A DNA stretch of 37,437 nucleotides from a virus: the IMG/VR virus record IMGVR_UViG_3300050120_000111, positions 1 to 37,437 of that record, one strand, 5' to 3'. Below, in pieces: positions 5,813 to 15,500 of this stretch. The stretch's first letter is position 1; each line of letters begins with the position of its first letter. Under the pieces are notes generated by a model, which did no database searches, was not told where the DNA came from, and saw only the letters and a list, made by a program, of their open reading frames with translations. A program made the translations under genes and the position numbers.

Positions 5813-6442
5813 TTATAATTGTTTAAGTTCATCGATTGTGCCCATGTAGTAATCTAAATCCAAGTTGCCATAAGTACTGTCTTTCCCACCGGAACCGTCA
5901 AGCCTGCCGTATTGCGACCATTGCCAGAAGTCACAATGTTGGGTAGGCGCAGTGCCGTCGTAATCAGCCAGCCATAAATAACAATCTGACCATGAATGCC
6001 CTGCAAGATATTCTTTCAGAAAATTCGCATAGGTATATACCATTGGCTTCCTGCCTGTATGTTGCTTAATTAATCCCAACAACTCGGTAATACTTGCTAT
6101 ACATTGTTTAGAATTACGGATTACCCATTGGTCAAGTGCCGGAGTGGATTGGTTTTCAAGGTCAAGAACCAATGGTAAAACGCCAGGCTTAGAAAAGTCA
6201 ATCCCAAATGAGGCTATGTTGTCCCAATGTTGTTGAGCCGTAGCGTTGCAGTTCCAAAACATATACGCCCCCCGAAGTAGAGGAGTAGTTTTAAGATGCT
6301 GCCAGTATTCATTAAAATGCGGGTCTTTATTTGTGGCCCCCTGTGTAGCCTTGCAATACACGAACTTAATGTCGTGAGATAGATTATCCCATGGGAATGG
6401 GTAATTAAAATGTGACAAATCACAGCCTTTTATATAATTCAT
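5813..6442 (-). CDS. GH25 lysozyme endolysin (209 aa)
   Basis: The whole protein is a glycoside hydrolase family 25 muramidase, which cuts the N-acetylmuramic acid to N-acetylglucosamine bond of peptidoglycan. It has GCDLSHFN with D8, KATQG (31-35), RGAYMFW (57-63), LVLDLEN with D94 and E96 (catalytic pair), VYTYANFL, LWLADYDG, and a terminal QWSQYG...LDLDYYMG. Full family length is present and no wall-binding domain is attached. It has no signal peptide, so it depends on the adjacent holin for access to the wall. Confidence 0.95.
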   Translation of the reverse strand: MNYIKGCDLSHFNYPFPWDNLSHDIKFVYCKATQGATNKDPHFNEYWQHLKTTPLLRGAYMFWNCNATAQQHWDNIASFGIDFSKPGVLPLVLDLENQSTPALDQWVIRNSKQCIASITELLGLIKQHTGRKPMVYTYANFLKEYLAGHSWSDCYLWLADYDGTAPTQHCDFWQWSQYGRLDGSGGKDSTYGNLDLDYYMGTIDELKQL

Positions 6443-6448
6443 ATTATT

Positions 6449-6523
6449 TTAATAAACTTGTTTAGAACCATTAAATGAGCATATACACCAAAGTACTATA
6501 AATGCTAAAATAAACCATCCCAT
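6449..6523 (-). CDS. 24 aa micro-protein with one membrane segment
   Basis: The frame reads MGWFILAFIVLWCICSFNGSK and ends QVY. The first 16 residues form a hydrophobic helix followed by a short polar tail. It starts in a TAATG overlap with the preceding micro-frame and ends 6 bases before the lysozyme start. Position in the lysis cassette suggests a helper such as a pinholin regulator or tiny lysis peptide. That role is inferred. Confidence 0.45.
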   Translation of the reverse strand: MGWFILAFIVLWCICSFNGSKQVY

Positions 6524-6600
6524 TACCTTATAAATTTATAAGCCATCCAAAACGAGGCTATGCCAAAAATTATAAAAAATATTTTAACTGTTACAATCAT
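6523..6600 (-). CDS. 25 aa micro-protein with one membrane segment
   Basis: The frame reads MIVTVKIFFIIFGIASFWMA and ends YKFIR: one hydrophobic helix with a basic end. The ATG overlaps the stop of the 139 aa gene as ATGA, and the TAA overlaps the next micro-frame as TAATG. The uninterrupted overlap chain supports translation despite the very small size. Confidence 0.45.
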   Translation of the reverse strand: MIVTVKIFFIIFGIASFWMAYKFIR

Positions 6601-7016
6601 TGTACGGCGCGTATTACAATTGTTTTACCATTTCTGTCCCTATGTTCACTCACAAACGATACTTGTTTAAATATATTCTCACACTTAATCTGTATCGATC
6701 TAACCGTCCTATTAGTTGCTAAAATATCGGCCTTTAAATCAGTTTTAATATTTATTTTGTCTATACTATCTTCCCGCTTATATTCATTAAAGGCAAACGA
6801 TCCAGCATCTTGTTTTTTAGTTAATACATCTAATTTATTAGAAAGTATCTGAATATCATCTTTGGTAGCTACAGAACTCGTTATTTTACGGGCAGAAAAG
6901 CCCGCACTAAGTAATATCAAACCCCACGTAACAAGTTGCCCCCTTGTTATCTGATAAGACTTCTTTTCTATGTTCTTTATGCTTTCATGCTGCGATTGTT
7001 GTTCGTCGTGGCTCAT
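6597..7016 (-). CDS. membrane-anchored coiled-coil protein of the lysis cassette (139 aa)
   Basis: A Gln/Glu-rich N-terminus precedes a single hydrophobic segment at about residues 26-42 (GQLVTWGLILLSAGF). A long charged helical stretch with heptad character follows (DDIQILSNKLDVLTKKQD...). One TM plus periplasmic coiled coil is the layout of inner-membrane spanins, which fuse inner and outer membranes at the end of lysis. It is also seen in other phage accessory proteins. The lysis-cassette position supports a spanin-type role; no outer-membrane lipoprotein partner is obvious nearby. Confidence 0.5.
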   Translation of the reverse strand: MSHDEQQSQHESIKNIEKKSYQITRGQLVTWGLILLSAGFSARKITSSVATKDDIQILSNKLDVLTKKQDAGSFAFNEYKREDSIDKINIKTDLKADILATNRTVRSIQIKCENIFKQVSFVSEHRDRNGKTIVIRAVQ

Positions 7017-7054
7017 ATTATTTTATATCAAAAATTGTGCTAAATTCTTACAGT

Positions 7055-10000
7055 TTAATACCAAGTATTTGTTCCGCTATCGTAAACCAACATTTGAAAT
7101 GATCCAGCAGACGAAGATACAGCCCCGTCTGATACAGTACCACCTGTATATGTTATAGCTGTGATTGCTTTAGTAAAATCCATTATTACAACATCGCCGT
7201 CAACTGGAGAAGCTGGCATATTAATTGTAAGTGCAGCTATTGCTGTAGCTGGATTAATTATATTATAATATCCTACTATAAGCGTTGACGAACTACCCGT
7301 TGTCGGTGTAAATATTACGTGTAGATATTGTAGTGGCTGATTTCCCGGCAATTTCCATGATGGAGGTGTGCTGCCATTTCCACCAAATAACACCATGTTG
7401 GTACCTCCTGGAGCTAATCTTGTTGCAACTCCGCTTACCCCGCCATATATTATATCACCCTGTGATGTCATTGGGTTAGTCATATAAGATGAAGGATTAG
7501 TCGAGTTATAAGGCGTAAAGCCCAATGCCGTTGTTACCTGACCGGATGTTAACCCTGTTAATCCCGCTGCGCTCCCTGTGGTAGACAATTTTCCATTTAA
7601 TTGCGATTGTACATCACTTGTGGTTGTACCCAGATATCCTATTTGTGCTGCTGTAGTAGATGAGCTAACAATATTTTTAGAAGCATCCGATACCAATGCG
7701 GTAGATGCTGTTAAAGATGCGCTTGTCATTTGACCCGTATTATCTACCTTCCACTTGCTAACATTGCTTAATTGAAAGTCAGCAAGTAGATGTGTGCCGC
7801 TTCCCCATGTTCCAGAGGGGTTAACAAGTAGATGTGTCATCCCAGCCGTTGACGTTTGCGTACCTACCGGAGTTATAGCAAACGCAACCTGGTTAATACC
7901 CGCACCACCGGAGAAGGTGCCGGATGACGCTATGATAGCAGCCGAACTTCCTGTCTGTCCCCTCTTTTGTAGGTTTAACGTGCTTCCGGTTGATATTGCC
8001 GAAACTTCGGAAGTTAACAATCTTCCACTTGCAGACATATTCAAATCCCCTGCAGAACCCAATGATAATAATTGGGTTTTTGTACCGCCATTGGAACTAT
8101 ACCTAAAAGTTAGGGCAGAGTTTACGGGGTTGCCCTGAGATACCTCGTTTCCAACATACCAATCCGACGTATTGTCTGCCAATGTTGAGTTATTCCACCC
8201 GTGCGCACCAAATTGCATAACCGGGCTGTTTTGTTGAGTTGCCCCCGATGTTGCTGCGGTAGTATTATTAAGTATAACAAGTGGTGTGTTTGTGGTTGCT
8301 ATGCCGTTTGCCTGAAATACCTTTGCGCCAAATATGGTTTGATTTGTGGTTAGCTTAACATATTTTGCGCTTATAGCTGCACTATCAATATCCATTGTGC
8401 CAGATGAAGTTATAGGCGTATGAGAAGTGAATAATACGCCGGGCGTAATACTTGTTAAGGTTCCTGGTGTTATAAAAGAACCAACGCCACCAGTAGTAAA
8501 AGCCATTAGCTGCCCGTTAACACTGGGCAGCGCAGTTGGTACTTGTAGAATATAATTAGCACTACCTGGGTTCTGCCAACCCATATTATTTGTACTTGTA
8601 CCCCTTAAGTTTAAGGTTTGAGCGTAAACATTAGCCCAAAACGGATTGCCTGTAGTATTTACATTTTGATCTAATATCGATTGATATCTAGCATCTTCAC
8701 CAGTTTGATTATAAAAAGGCGCAAATGTACCTGGATTCCCTGTTACTGTATTCACCCATCCTAAAATTCCTGTAGATGGATTAGTGTTCCAAAATTTAGT
8801 GCCCTGATAAACTTTATACGTTGAACTTGATGGCGGCGTGGTGCGGTTATTATAAAGGTCGTTATCTTCTATATAAACATGGGTGCCGCTTACATTTATT
8901 GCCATCATATCAACATCGCCAAAGGCGTATCCATACGCTGTTGTGCTGCTTATACGCAAATAATCCATTGCTGATGCGCCCCCGGTTGATGCTTGTACCG
9001 ATATTGCATTAGCCATCCTGGAACCGCCAGTTTCATATAAAGAGTTATGCTCTATTGTATAATGCGGATTGCCGGAATAGATATTTATTTCCCTTAGGTT
9101 AGAATTGTTCCAGCCGTTATCATGTACGATATTGTTACGCATTGTAACATATTTGGGGGATGTTGTTTGGTCTGAATTAACAGGCTGAACCCCTATGCCA
9201 AATTCATTGAACCCTGTTATCGTATTATCGTTAATATCTAAATGTTGGAATTGCCCCTGAACAAAAATACCGCTTGCAAAGTTAGTACCACCGGGATTGT
9301 TTGTCGTGCTGTCGGCGTTTAAAACGTTACCTATTATTTTTGTGTTTAGATCAACTTGGTATGGGCTGGTAATAATAGCTACGATACCCGCTATAGGAGC
9401 ACGGTAACTCGTATCATTCTTATAGGTATTTTCAGCCATATTATTAGCTATCTCCGACCCGTTTACGGTTAACACACTAACATTATCCCCATTGGCAAAG
9501 GGGTTGTAATATATGGCAGCATTAACAGCGTTGAGGGCAAACGAAAGGGGTGTATTAGCTGTTTTCTTGGCTATCCCCCAATTGTGCATTTTATTATTTG
9601 CTATAAGCTGGTTGCTACCATAAATAACTATGGGCGTATAGTAGGTTTCTGCTATACGGTTGCCTATAAATTGCAAATCTTTTGATATATTTAAGAAAGA
9701 AGTTTCACCAAAATTAGCGAACCCGTAATAGTTTAAAGTAAAATCATTGCTTGATATTATTATCTTACCTGATCCAGCAGCCTCTCCTTCATTCATTGCA
9801 CCATAAATAAATTTAGATGCTATACAATTGGTCATTATTGCACCGGATGACTTTGGGCCTGTGGCATTATAGGAACCCATTGCAAATTGAAACCCTATAT
9901 TTCCGCTTCCGACAATGTTTGTACCTATCAATGCGCCCGGCCATGTTCCTAACGTTCCCGTAGCTATACACTTATCAATAATATAATTTCCTATTGGCCC

Positions 10001-11041
10001 TGTATAGGTGATGCCCGAAAGATTAGAGCCGGCAAATGAAAATGCATTACCATTATAAACTAACGCTGATGTAGGTGCCGAAGTTACAAGTCCATCAACC
10101 GTTGTATTGCTAACTTTAATATTATAACTCATCAATAAAACCACACCGCCGTTCTTGGCATTCTTAATGTACACATTGGAAATTTCCCCGTTATCAACCC
10201 CTGCTAAAGAAACTACGGAATTAACCCACCCATACCATGATGGTGTAAGTATTCTAACCCCGTTGGGCATTATATTGGGTAGATTAGAGCAGTCAATTCC
10301 AATATTTCTTATATTGATATTGCCGATTCTTTTCGTCCCTAAATAGTCTGTTTGTGGATTGCCCCGTATGGTAGAAACAAGTATTGTTGAATCAGTAGTA
10401 AACGCAGGAATAATAAGTGACCCCATACCATCACCAGAAAGTGTAACATTTGGATATGGAATCGGTATTGTCGATGTGGTTTTATATCTTCCGGTCGGAA
10501 GGTAAACTTCCCCACCACCCGACAGTGAGTGAGCCCACGCCTGCGCTGCTGCTATATAGGTATGTACGCTAACGGTGTTTGTAGAATCTGCACCAAACCA
10601 TAAAACATTTATCTTTCCTGAATAGATACGGTTAAATCTTCCTGTAGTTATTGAAGTAGGTTTTATGATCGTACCTGTATTATCTGCTCTGGTATCGGTT
10701 GCATTCCAATACCAGTTACCGCCTCCAAAATCTTTTGTTTGATAAATGACAGTCGCTTGCGGGTTTGTGATAGCCCGTAGCCCAGCGACAGTGGTCGTGA
10801 TAGACGTACTGTTAGCCAAGTTTCTTTTCATTTGAACGCTATCCACCCATTGGCGCCATTGCAATGTTGCGCCATTACCCACACTTCCCCACATATTGTT
10901 GGTAGTTGGCTCTAAATAGGTAGCGTTGGTATTTTGCTTAACAGGGTTAACCGGCGATTGTGCCACTAAAATCTCTGCACACCCCGAGATCATGCAGATG
11001 ATCAGTAATATTATATTCTTTATCTTTTTCATATCAATCAT
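7055..11041 (-). CDS. tailspike/tail fibre with beta-helix domain and N-terminal signal peptide (about 1328 aa)
   Basis: The start chosen is the ATG at 11041, which overlaps the upstream TGA (ATGA). An ATG at 11032 gives MKKIKNIILLIICM directly. The N-terminus looks like a Bacteroidota signal peptide ending LVAQS, with a possible lipobox ISGC. GGGEVYLPTGRYKTTS introduces a pectate-lyase-type right-handed beta-helix rich in Asn turns, as in polysaccharide-degrading tailspikes. The last third has tail-fibre-like repeats, including QGDIIYGGVSGVATRLAPG, a stretch typical of Bacteroidota phage fibres, and a Gly/Ser-rich tip. The likely role is binding and perhaps cutting surface polysaccharide. 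No catalytic residues can be assigned. Confidence 0.75.
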   Translation of the reverse strand: MIDMKKIKNIILLIICMISGCAEILVAQSPVNPVKQNTNATYLEPTTNNMWGSVGNGATLQWRQWVDSVQMKRNLANSTSITTTVAGLRAITNPQATVIYQTKDFGGGNWYWNATDTRADNTGTIIKPTSITTGRFNRIYSGKINVLWFGADSTNTVSVHTYIAAAQAWAHSLSGGGEVYLPTGRYKTTSTIPIPYPNVTLSGDGMGSLIIPAFTTDSTILVSTIRGNPQTDYLGTKRIGNINIRNIGIDCSNLPNIMPNGVRILTPSWYGWVNSVVSLAGVDNGEISNVYIKNAKNGGVVLLMSYNIKVSNTTVDGLVTSAPTSALVYNGNAFSFAGSNLSGITYTGPIGNYIIDKCIATGTLGTWPGALIGTNIVGSGNIGFQFAMGSYNATGPKSSGAIMTNCIASKFIYGAMNEGEAAGSGKIIISSNDFTLNYYGFANFGETSFLNISKDLQFIGNRIAETYYTPIVIYGSNQLIANNKMHNWGIAKKTANTPLSFALNAVNAAIYYNPFANGDNVSVLTVNGSEIANNMAENTYKNDTSYRAPIAGIVAIITSPYQVDLNTKIIGNVLNADSTTNNPGGTNFASGIFVQGQFQHLDINDNTITGFNEFGIGVQPVNSDQTTSPKYVTMRNNIVHDNGWNNSNLREINIYSGNPHYTIEHNSLYETGGSRMANAISVQASTGGASAMDYLRISSTTAYGYAFGDVDMMAINVSGTHVYIEDNDLYNNRTTPPSSSTYKVYQGTKFWNTNPSTGILGWVNTVTGNPGTFAPFYNQTGEDARYQSILDQNVNTTGNPFWANVYAQTLNLRGTSTNNMGWQNPGSANYILQVPTALPSVNGQLMAFTTGGVGSFITPGTLTSITPGVLFTSHTPITSSGTMDIDSAAISAKYVKLTTNQTIFGAKVFQANGIATTNTPLVILNNTTAATSGATQQNSPVMQFGAHGWNNSTLADNTSDWYVGNEVSQGNPVNSALTFRYSSNGGTKTQLLSLGSAGDLNMSASGRLLTSEVSAISTGSTLNLQKRGQTGSSAAIIASSGTFSGGAGINQVAFAITPVGTQTSTAGMTHLLVNPSGTWGSGTHLLADFQLSNVSKWKVDNTGQMTSASLTASTALVSDASKNIVSSSTTAAQIGYLGTTTSDVQSQLNGKLSTTGSAAGLTGLTSGQVTTALGFTPYNSTNPSSYMTNPMTSQGDIIYGGVSGVATRLAPGGTNMVLFGGNGSTPPSWKLPGNQPLQYLHVIFTPTTGSSSTLIVGYYNIINPATAIAALTINMPASPVDGDVVIMDFTKAITAITYTGGTVSDGAVSSSAGSFQMLVYDSGTNTWY

Positions 11042-11667
11042 TGTTGAACACCCGCGAGCATTATAAATCCAGTTGTTGCCGCACCATAAGTCCATGTTAC
11101 CGAAGAATAACCGCTTGTCGGGTCACCATTAACCACATAATCAATAGCGGGTGACGTACCAAAGTCAGGATAAGCGGGGTCGCTTCCATTGTCTACATAT
11201 ATCTGGCAAACCAAAGGTGTTTTACCGTATCTAAGTGAATAATTTGCCACATAACTTGATAACGTTATCGTAGTTTGATTGGTGAATGGTATCGTTGTTT
11301 CATTGATAACGCTTCCCTGATTGATAATATTAACGACCGTTCCTGGTATTTGAGCGTTCGGATTAACATTGCCGCCAAACTGCCCATACACATCAAACTG
11401 CTTGGTCTTATTTATTAAAGCCCCCACCAATTCGTAAAATTCAGTTTCATAGGTAGACGGCGTTGAACTAAAGGTTACAAACTGTTCCTCGTTGCCAATT
11501 ACGTTAAAAAGGGTATAAATATCATACTGCAGGTCTTTGTACGTTTGGTAGACAGAACTGCCTAAATAGTAAAATCCGTTTTCTATTGACTGCGATATTT
11601 CATACATAGCCACCTGGGCCCTAAGTTGAGCTGCATTAACCTGAACCTGTGTGTATAGAATAGCCAC
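11038..11667 (-). CDS. minor tail/virion protein (209 aa)
   Basis: The helical N-terminal half (QVQVNAAQLRAQVAMYEISQ, then ENGFYYLGSSVYQTYKDLQYD) is followed by a beta-rich, Thr/Asn/Gly-rich half. It lies immediately before the tailspike and overlaps its start, and it overlaps the 174 aa gene by one base at the other end. A linker between tail and spike would fit the position. No family is recognised, and the virion assignment is by context. Confidence 0.6.
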   Translation of the reverse strand: MAILYTQVQVNAAQLRAQVAMYEISQSIENGFYYLGSSVYQTYKDLQYDIYTLFNVIGNEEQFVTFSSTPSTYETEFYELVGALINKTKQFDVYGQFGGNVNPNAQIPGTVVNIINQGSVINETTIPFTNQTTITLSSYVANYSLRYGKTPLVCQIYVDNGSDPAYPDFGTSPAIDYVVNGDPTSGYSSVTWTYGAATTGFIMLAGVQQ

Positions 11668-12191
11668 TATAGGGTTGTGTTAAGTATGATGTTCTGCGAT
11701 CTGTTTAAAGCGAGTTGCGCACCTGTATAATTAGTATACAGCACCCCTGTCTGGGCGTTCTGCCCTTCAATAATTAAGTCAATGCTATTTATTCGGTATT
11801 GTTGATCGGCAAATGAACTTGGCTGAATAATGTTCAATCGCTGTACCTGTATATTGAATAATCCCTGCTGTAAGAACCTTTCTGTGGCAATATCTGTTTC
11901 AGACACATACACACTACCCCCCTGCGGCGATATGGGCACCAGCGTCATTATAATCTGCAATGCCAAGTCTTTGGTGAGGCCCGTTATAGATAGGCTGTCA
12001 CCTCCTGAATATGGAAACGGTATAGGATTGGTGTATCCCGGCAATGCGGTTCCATCGGATTGTAAAATAGTAACGGTACGCGAACTAATATTTGCCTTAC
12101 TGTCCGGGGCCGCATAGTTTGATTGATCCTGCAATATAAATGTTGCGGGGTTCAGTTGACTTAGGTAAACGATCTTTGCTGTGAAACTCAT
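11667..12191 (-). CDS. minor tail/virion protein (174 aa)
   Basis: The sequence is beta-rich (FTAKIVYLSQLNPATFILQ, later GQNAQTGVLYTNYTGAQLAL) with no signal peptide. The first residues MSFTA also begin the tail protein at 20752, though similarity stops there. Its stop and the next start share a base. Context between internal virion proteins and tailspike suggests a tail component. Function is not identifiable from motifs. Confidence 0.6.
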   Translation of the reverse strand: MSFTAKIVYLSQLNPATFILQDQSNYAAPDSKANISSRTVTILQSDGTALPGYTNPIPFPYSGGDSLSITGLTKDLALQIIMTLVPISPQGGSVYVSETDIATERFLQQGLFNIQVQRLNIIQPSSFADQQYRINSIDLIIEGQNAQTGVLYTNYTGAQLALNRSQNIILNTTL

Positions 12192-12194
12192 AAT

Positions 12195-12524
12195 TTATGC
12201 CTTTTGGTATTGCATTAATAAAATGAGTGCTTGCTGTTCGGTCACATTCAGATAAATCAACAAGGTATCTCCACTTACGGTTCCCGCGGGTAGTTGCGAA
12301 AATGTCCAGGTATAGGTTTTCAATCCTGCTACAAAAGTATTGCTAAATGTAGTTGTGGGATCAAGTTTAAACTCACCGGTGTGGGTGATGTTAAATACCC
12401 TTACAATATCGGTAAGGCCCAAATCCCATGTATCCAGTCCAGATACAACTAATGTGCCAACCGAAGCAACTACGGTCCACGTATAAGCTATAGTATTTTG
12501 CTTGCCAATAATTATCTCAGCCAT
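12195..12524 (-). CDS. small beta-rich virion protein (109 aa)
   Basis: The 109 aa product has alternating hydrophobic strands (TIAYTWTVVASVGTLVVSGLD, and GLKTYTWTFSQLPAGTVSGD), like a single Ig-like or tail-knob domain. It starts about 45 bases after the 1698 aa gene and is followed by the 174 aa gene after three bases. Probably a minor tail protein by position. Confidence 0.55.
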   Translation of the reverse strand: MAEIIIGKQNTIAYTWTVVASVGTLVVSGLDTWDLGLTDIVRVFNITHTGEFKLDPTTTFSNTFVAGLKTYTWTFSQLPAGTVSGDTLLIYLNVTEQQALILLMQYQKA

Positions 12525-12569
12525 GACTTTTTCTTTTTTGTAAAAGTAAGCAATGGATTAAATGTTTTT

Positions 12570-15500
12570 TTAGTGCTTTTTATTTTTGGGTGAATTAGCA
12601 TCATACTCACCAACCCTTACCCCCGTTGTGCCTGAAATAGCCCCAGACATTATACCATTTAATACATGGTCAAGAGTAACTTTATGTGCCCCATGTTCTA
12701 AGGCTGATTGATATGCTACATTAGCGGCTTCGGCAATCGGAAGTGGTGCTTTTTGCCATGCGTATTCGCCCCATGTGAGCTTATGGGCATAGCTATTAGG
12801 TTTTTCGTGGCTATAGGGCATCACATTGCTATTATAATCCTGGCCTTCAAAAAAGTCTGCAGCCGTAGAATATAACGGTGCAAGTTTACCACGCGCATAC
12901 CCCGCTACATCTTTGCCTGCAACCTTGATTCTTTTATCGCCGTGTAATTCCTTTTTTTCTTCAAACGGTATTTTCCCAAGAGCGTGCATAAACATAGCGG
13001 TAGCCCTCATTCCAGAAGTTGGGTCAATCGTCACATCTCCAAATTTAAACTTCAAAAAGTCTGGCTTGTTTGGATTGGTAATATTGACTGGGTTTTTAGG
13101 ATTGATTGTATTTTGAATAGCAGAATTAACAAGCATTGCACCTGTATATGTTGCTAACTGCTCTCCAACCCTTCTGGCCCATACCTTTGCAAAAACCCTG
13201 TCTGCTACTGTGGCTTTAGATGGATGAAATATGGCATTAAGAGCAGTTTGTGTAGCCTTAACTGGACTTGATGTTAACTTCTCCCATCTTGCAGCTTCCA
13301 TACCACCTGCAAATGATGCTTCATTGACCCATGCAGGTATTTTTATGGTAGTAGCACCTGTAGCAAGATTGGCTATATGAGCAATGCTTTTAGCAACTTC
13401 TGGGTCATCCCTCTCAGCAGCAGATAATTTATTGAAGTGATAGTCAAATAATCCCTGTCTTAAAACCTTGATGGCATTAAAACCCCTTTCGCCCGCTAAA
13501 CCAAGTTTGCCTAAATATTTTTGGCTTTTCTGATATTCCTCTGCATTTAGGCGTTCAGGATTGTTTTTTAACCCAGCCCGCTGCGCTATGACATAATTTG
13601 GGCTATTCTTTAGTTCTTCCATTGAACGTTGATACGCACCCTCATTACCATAAGCAAACTTCCAGCCCCTAAAAAAAGCCGGGATTGATATATGTAGTGT
13701 AGATGGGTTAAATAATGTCATCCCCGCGTGGGTGCCCATAAATATACCACCGTGACCAAATACAGATACTCCCCTAAATGCCCCTGACACTTTTTGCAGT
13801 GCCTTTCCTAAAATGGATTTATTCTGATCACCAATCCAGTTTTTTATAGCCGTTCTATATCTGGTATTTTCTGCTTGCCTTTTCCACATTTCATCCGACA
13901 TTCGCTTGTTTTTTGGTGTAGTTATGGCTTCGCTTACTTGTCGCCATGATAACCCCAAATCATCAGCAGTTTTTGAGAGTGCGTCCCGATATGAAATACC
14001 ATTTTCGATATACCGATTTTTCATATAACCCCATATATCTCTCGCTTCGGTGTGTGAAAACTTGTTATCGGTTTTATTTACAAAGCGATCTCGCAAATCA
14101 TCTAAATCGGTGCTACTTATACTATCATGGTTAAAGCGGGTAAATTCTTTTTCAGCTAATTCTTTTTTGTTTTTAGACAGCGATTTGTACCAATCAGTGC
14201 TTTTTATGTGTTCAATTCCTTTATCAATAGCATCAGCAACCTTTCCACCCGCCTCTATACTTTTTGCGGCAATCTCTATAGCCGCGTCCCAGGCCACAGA
14301 CGCAGGGGTTGCCGCACTAAAAACACCTGGTCTATGTATCTTGGCGTTAGCCCTTAACTTATCAGCGACCCGTTTAGCCTTTTCGGTTTTTGTTTCATTC
14401 TTATCGGCAGTATCTGCCTTAAACTCTTTATCTGTGGCTTCAATTAACTTAGCTTCGGCATCTTTAAGTTTGGCTTTTAAATTTTCATTTTCATCGGTTA
14501 ATGCCTTTATCTTTTTTCCTTGTTCAGGCGTTAACGGTTTACCAGTCAATGCTTCAACCCGTTTTTTTACTTCGGCAAAATCCAATTCTGCATTTTCATA
14601 CTCATGAGCCAGTTGCCCATTAAACTCTCCGCCCAAATACCCTTTTTTCTCCATGAGGGCTATATAATCGGCTTGCTTTTTGGCAAGTATATCCCGTTCT
14701 TCGCTACCTTCTGGAAATTCAGTCATAGCCCGACTATTCTTTATTTGTAGTTGCGCCAATATTGATGCTGCCATACCACCATCAATGTCGCCAGATTCCA
14801 CTGCCCTAAAAGCCGCATCTTCGCCAAATTTATCTATAAAATCAGTGGCTTGTTTTGATCGTTCTTCCTGACTAAACGATTTTCGCGTCAAACCTTTATC
14901 TTCAAGATATTTTTTTACATCATCGGCCACGTCGCCCTCATACGCCCGTTTGGTAAGAATGGTTTTCTTCACTTCTTCACCCCCTTCTTCTTCCTTACCA
15001 CCCAATTCTTTAAATAAACCTGGTAGGTGCTCTTTTATCTTTTCGCCAACCTCATCTATCATCCGTTTAGAAAAGGCTTTAAAATCACCCAAAGTATCTT
15101 CTAATACCAAGCCAGCATATTCCCTAAATTCTTTATCGGCCAATAAGGTCGGTATACGGGTAATATCATTCAGTTGCCCTCCAAACTTTTTACGTAGTTC
15201 GTTTAGCCGGGCTACTTTATCGCTGCTAAGGCTACTTTGTACTGCCTCACCGCCTTTACCTTGTGGCTTGCTTGCTGTTTGGTCATTTTCGGGGCGTTGT
15301 ACATTGTCTGCAGGGTTTTCAACTGCTCGTCCGTGAATGGTTCCTGGTTCTCCAGCGTTTCTGTAGTTTTCATAATCTTGTACGTCTTGGTGTGTTATAC
15401 CTAAATCTTTTAAGCCTTTATTATTGGCTTCAATATCTTGTTCTTTTGCCAGTTTAAACGACTTAGCATCGTCAATGTTTTGCTGTATATCTTCCGATGT

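Noticed and set aside
7055-11041. Diversity-generating retroelement acting on the tailspike
   Set aside because: No reverse transcriptase gene and no template repeat were seen in the window.
14050-14607. 185-codon open frame on the + strand
   Set aside because: Also antisense to the 1698 aa gene, with composition typical of the reverse of a Lys/Glu-rich helix region.
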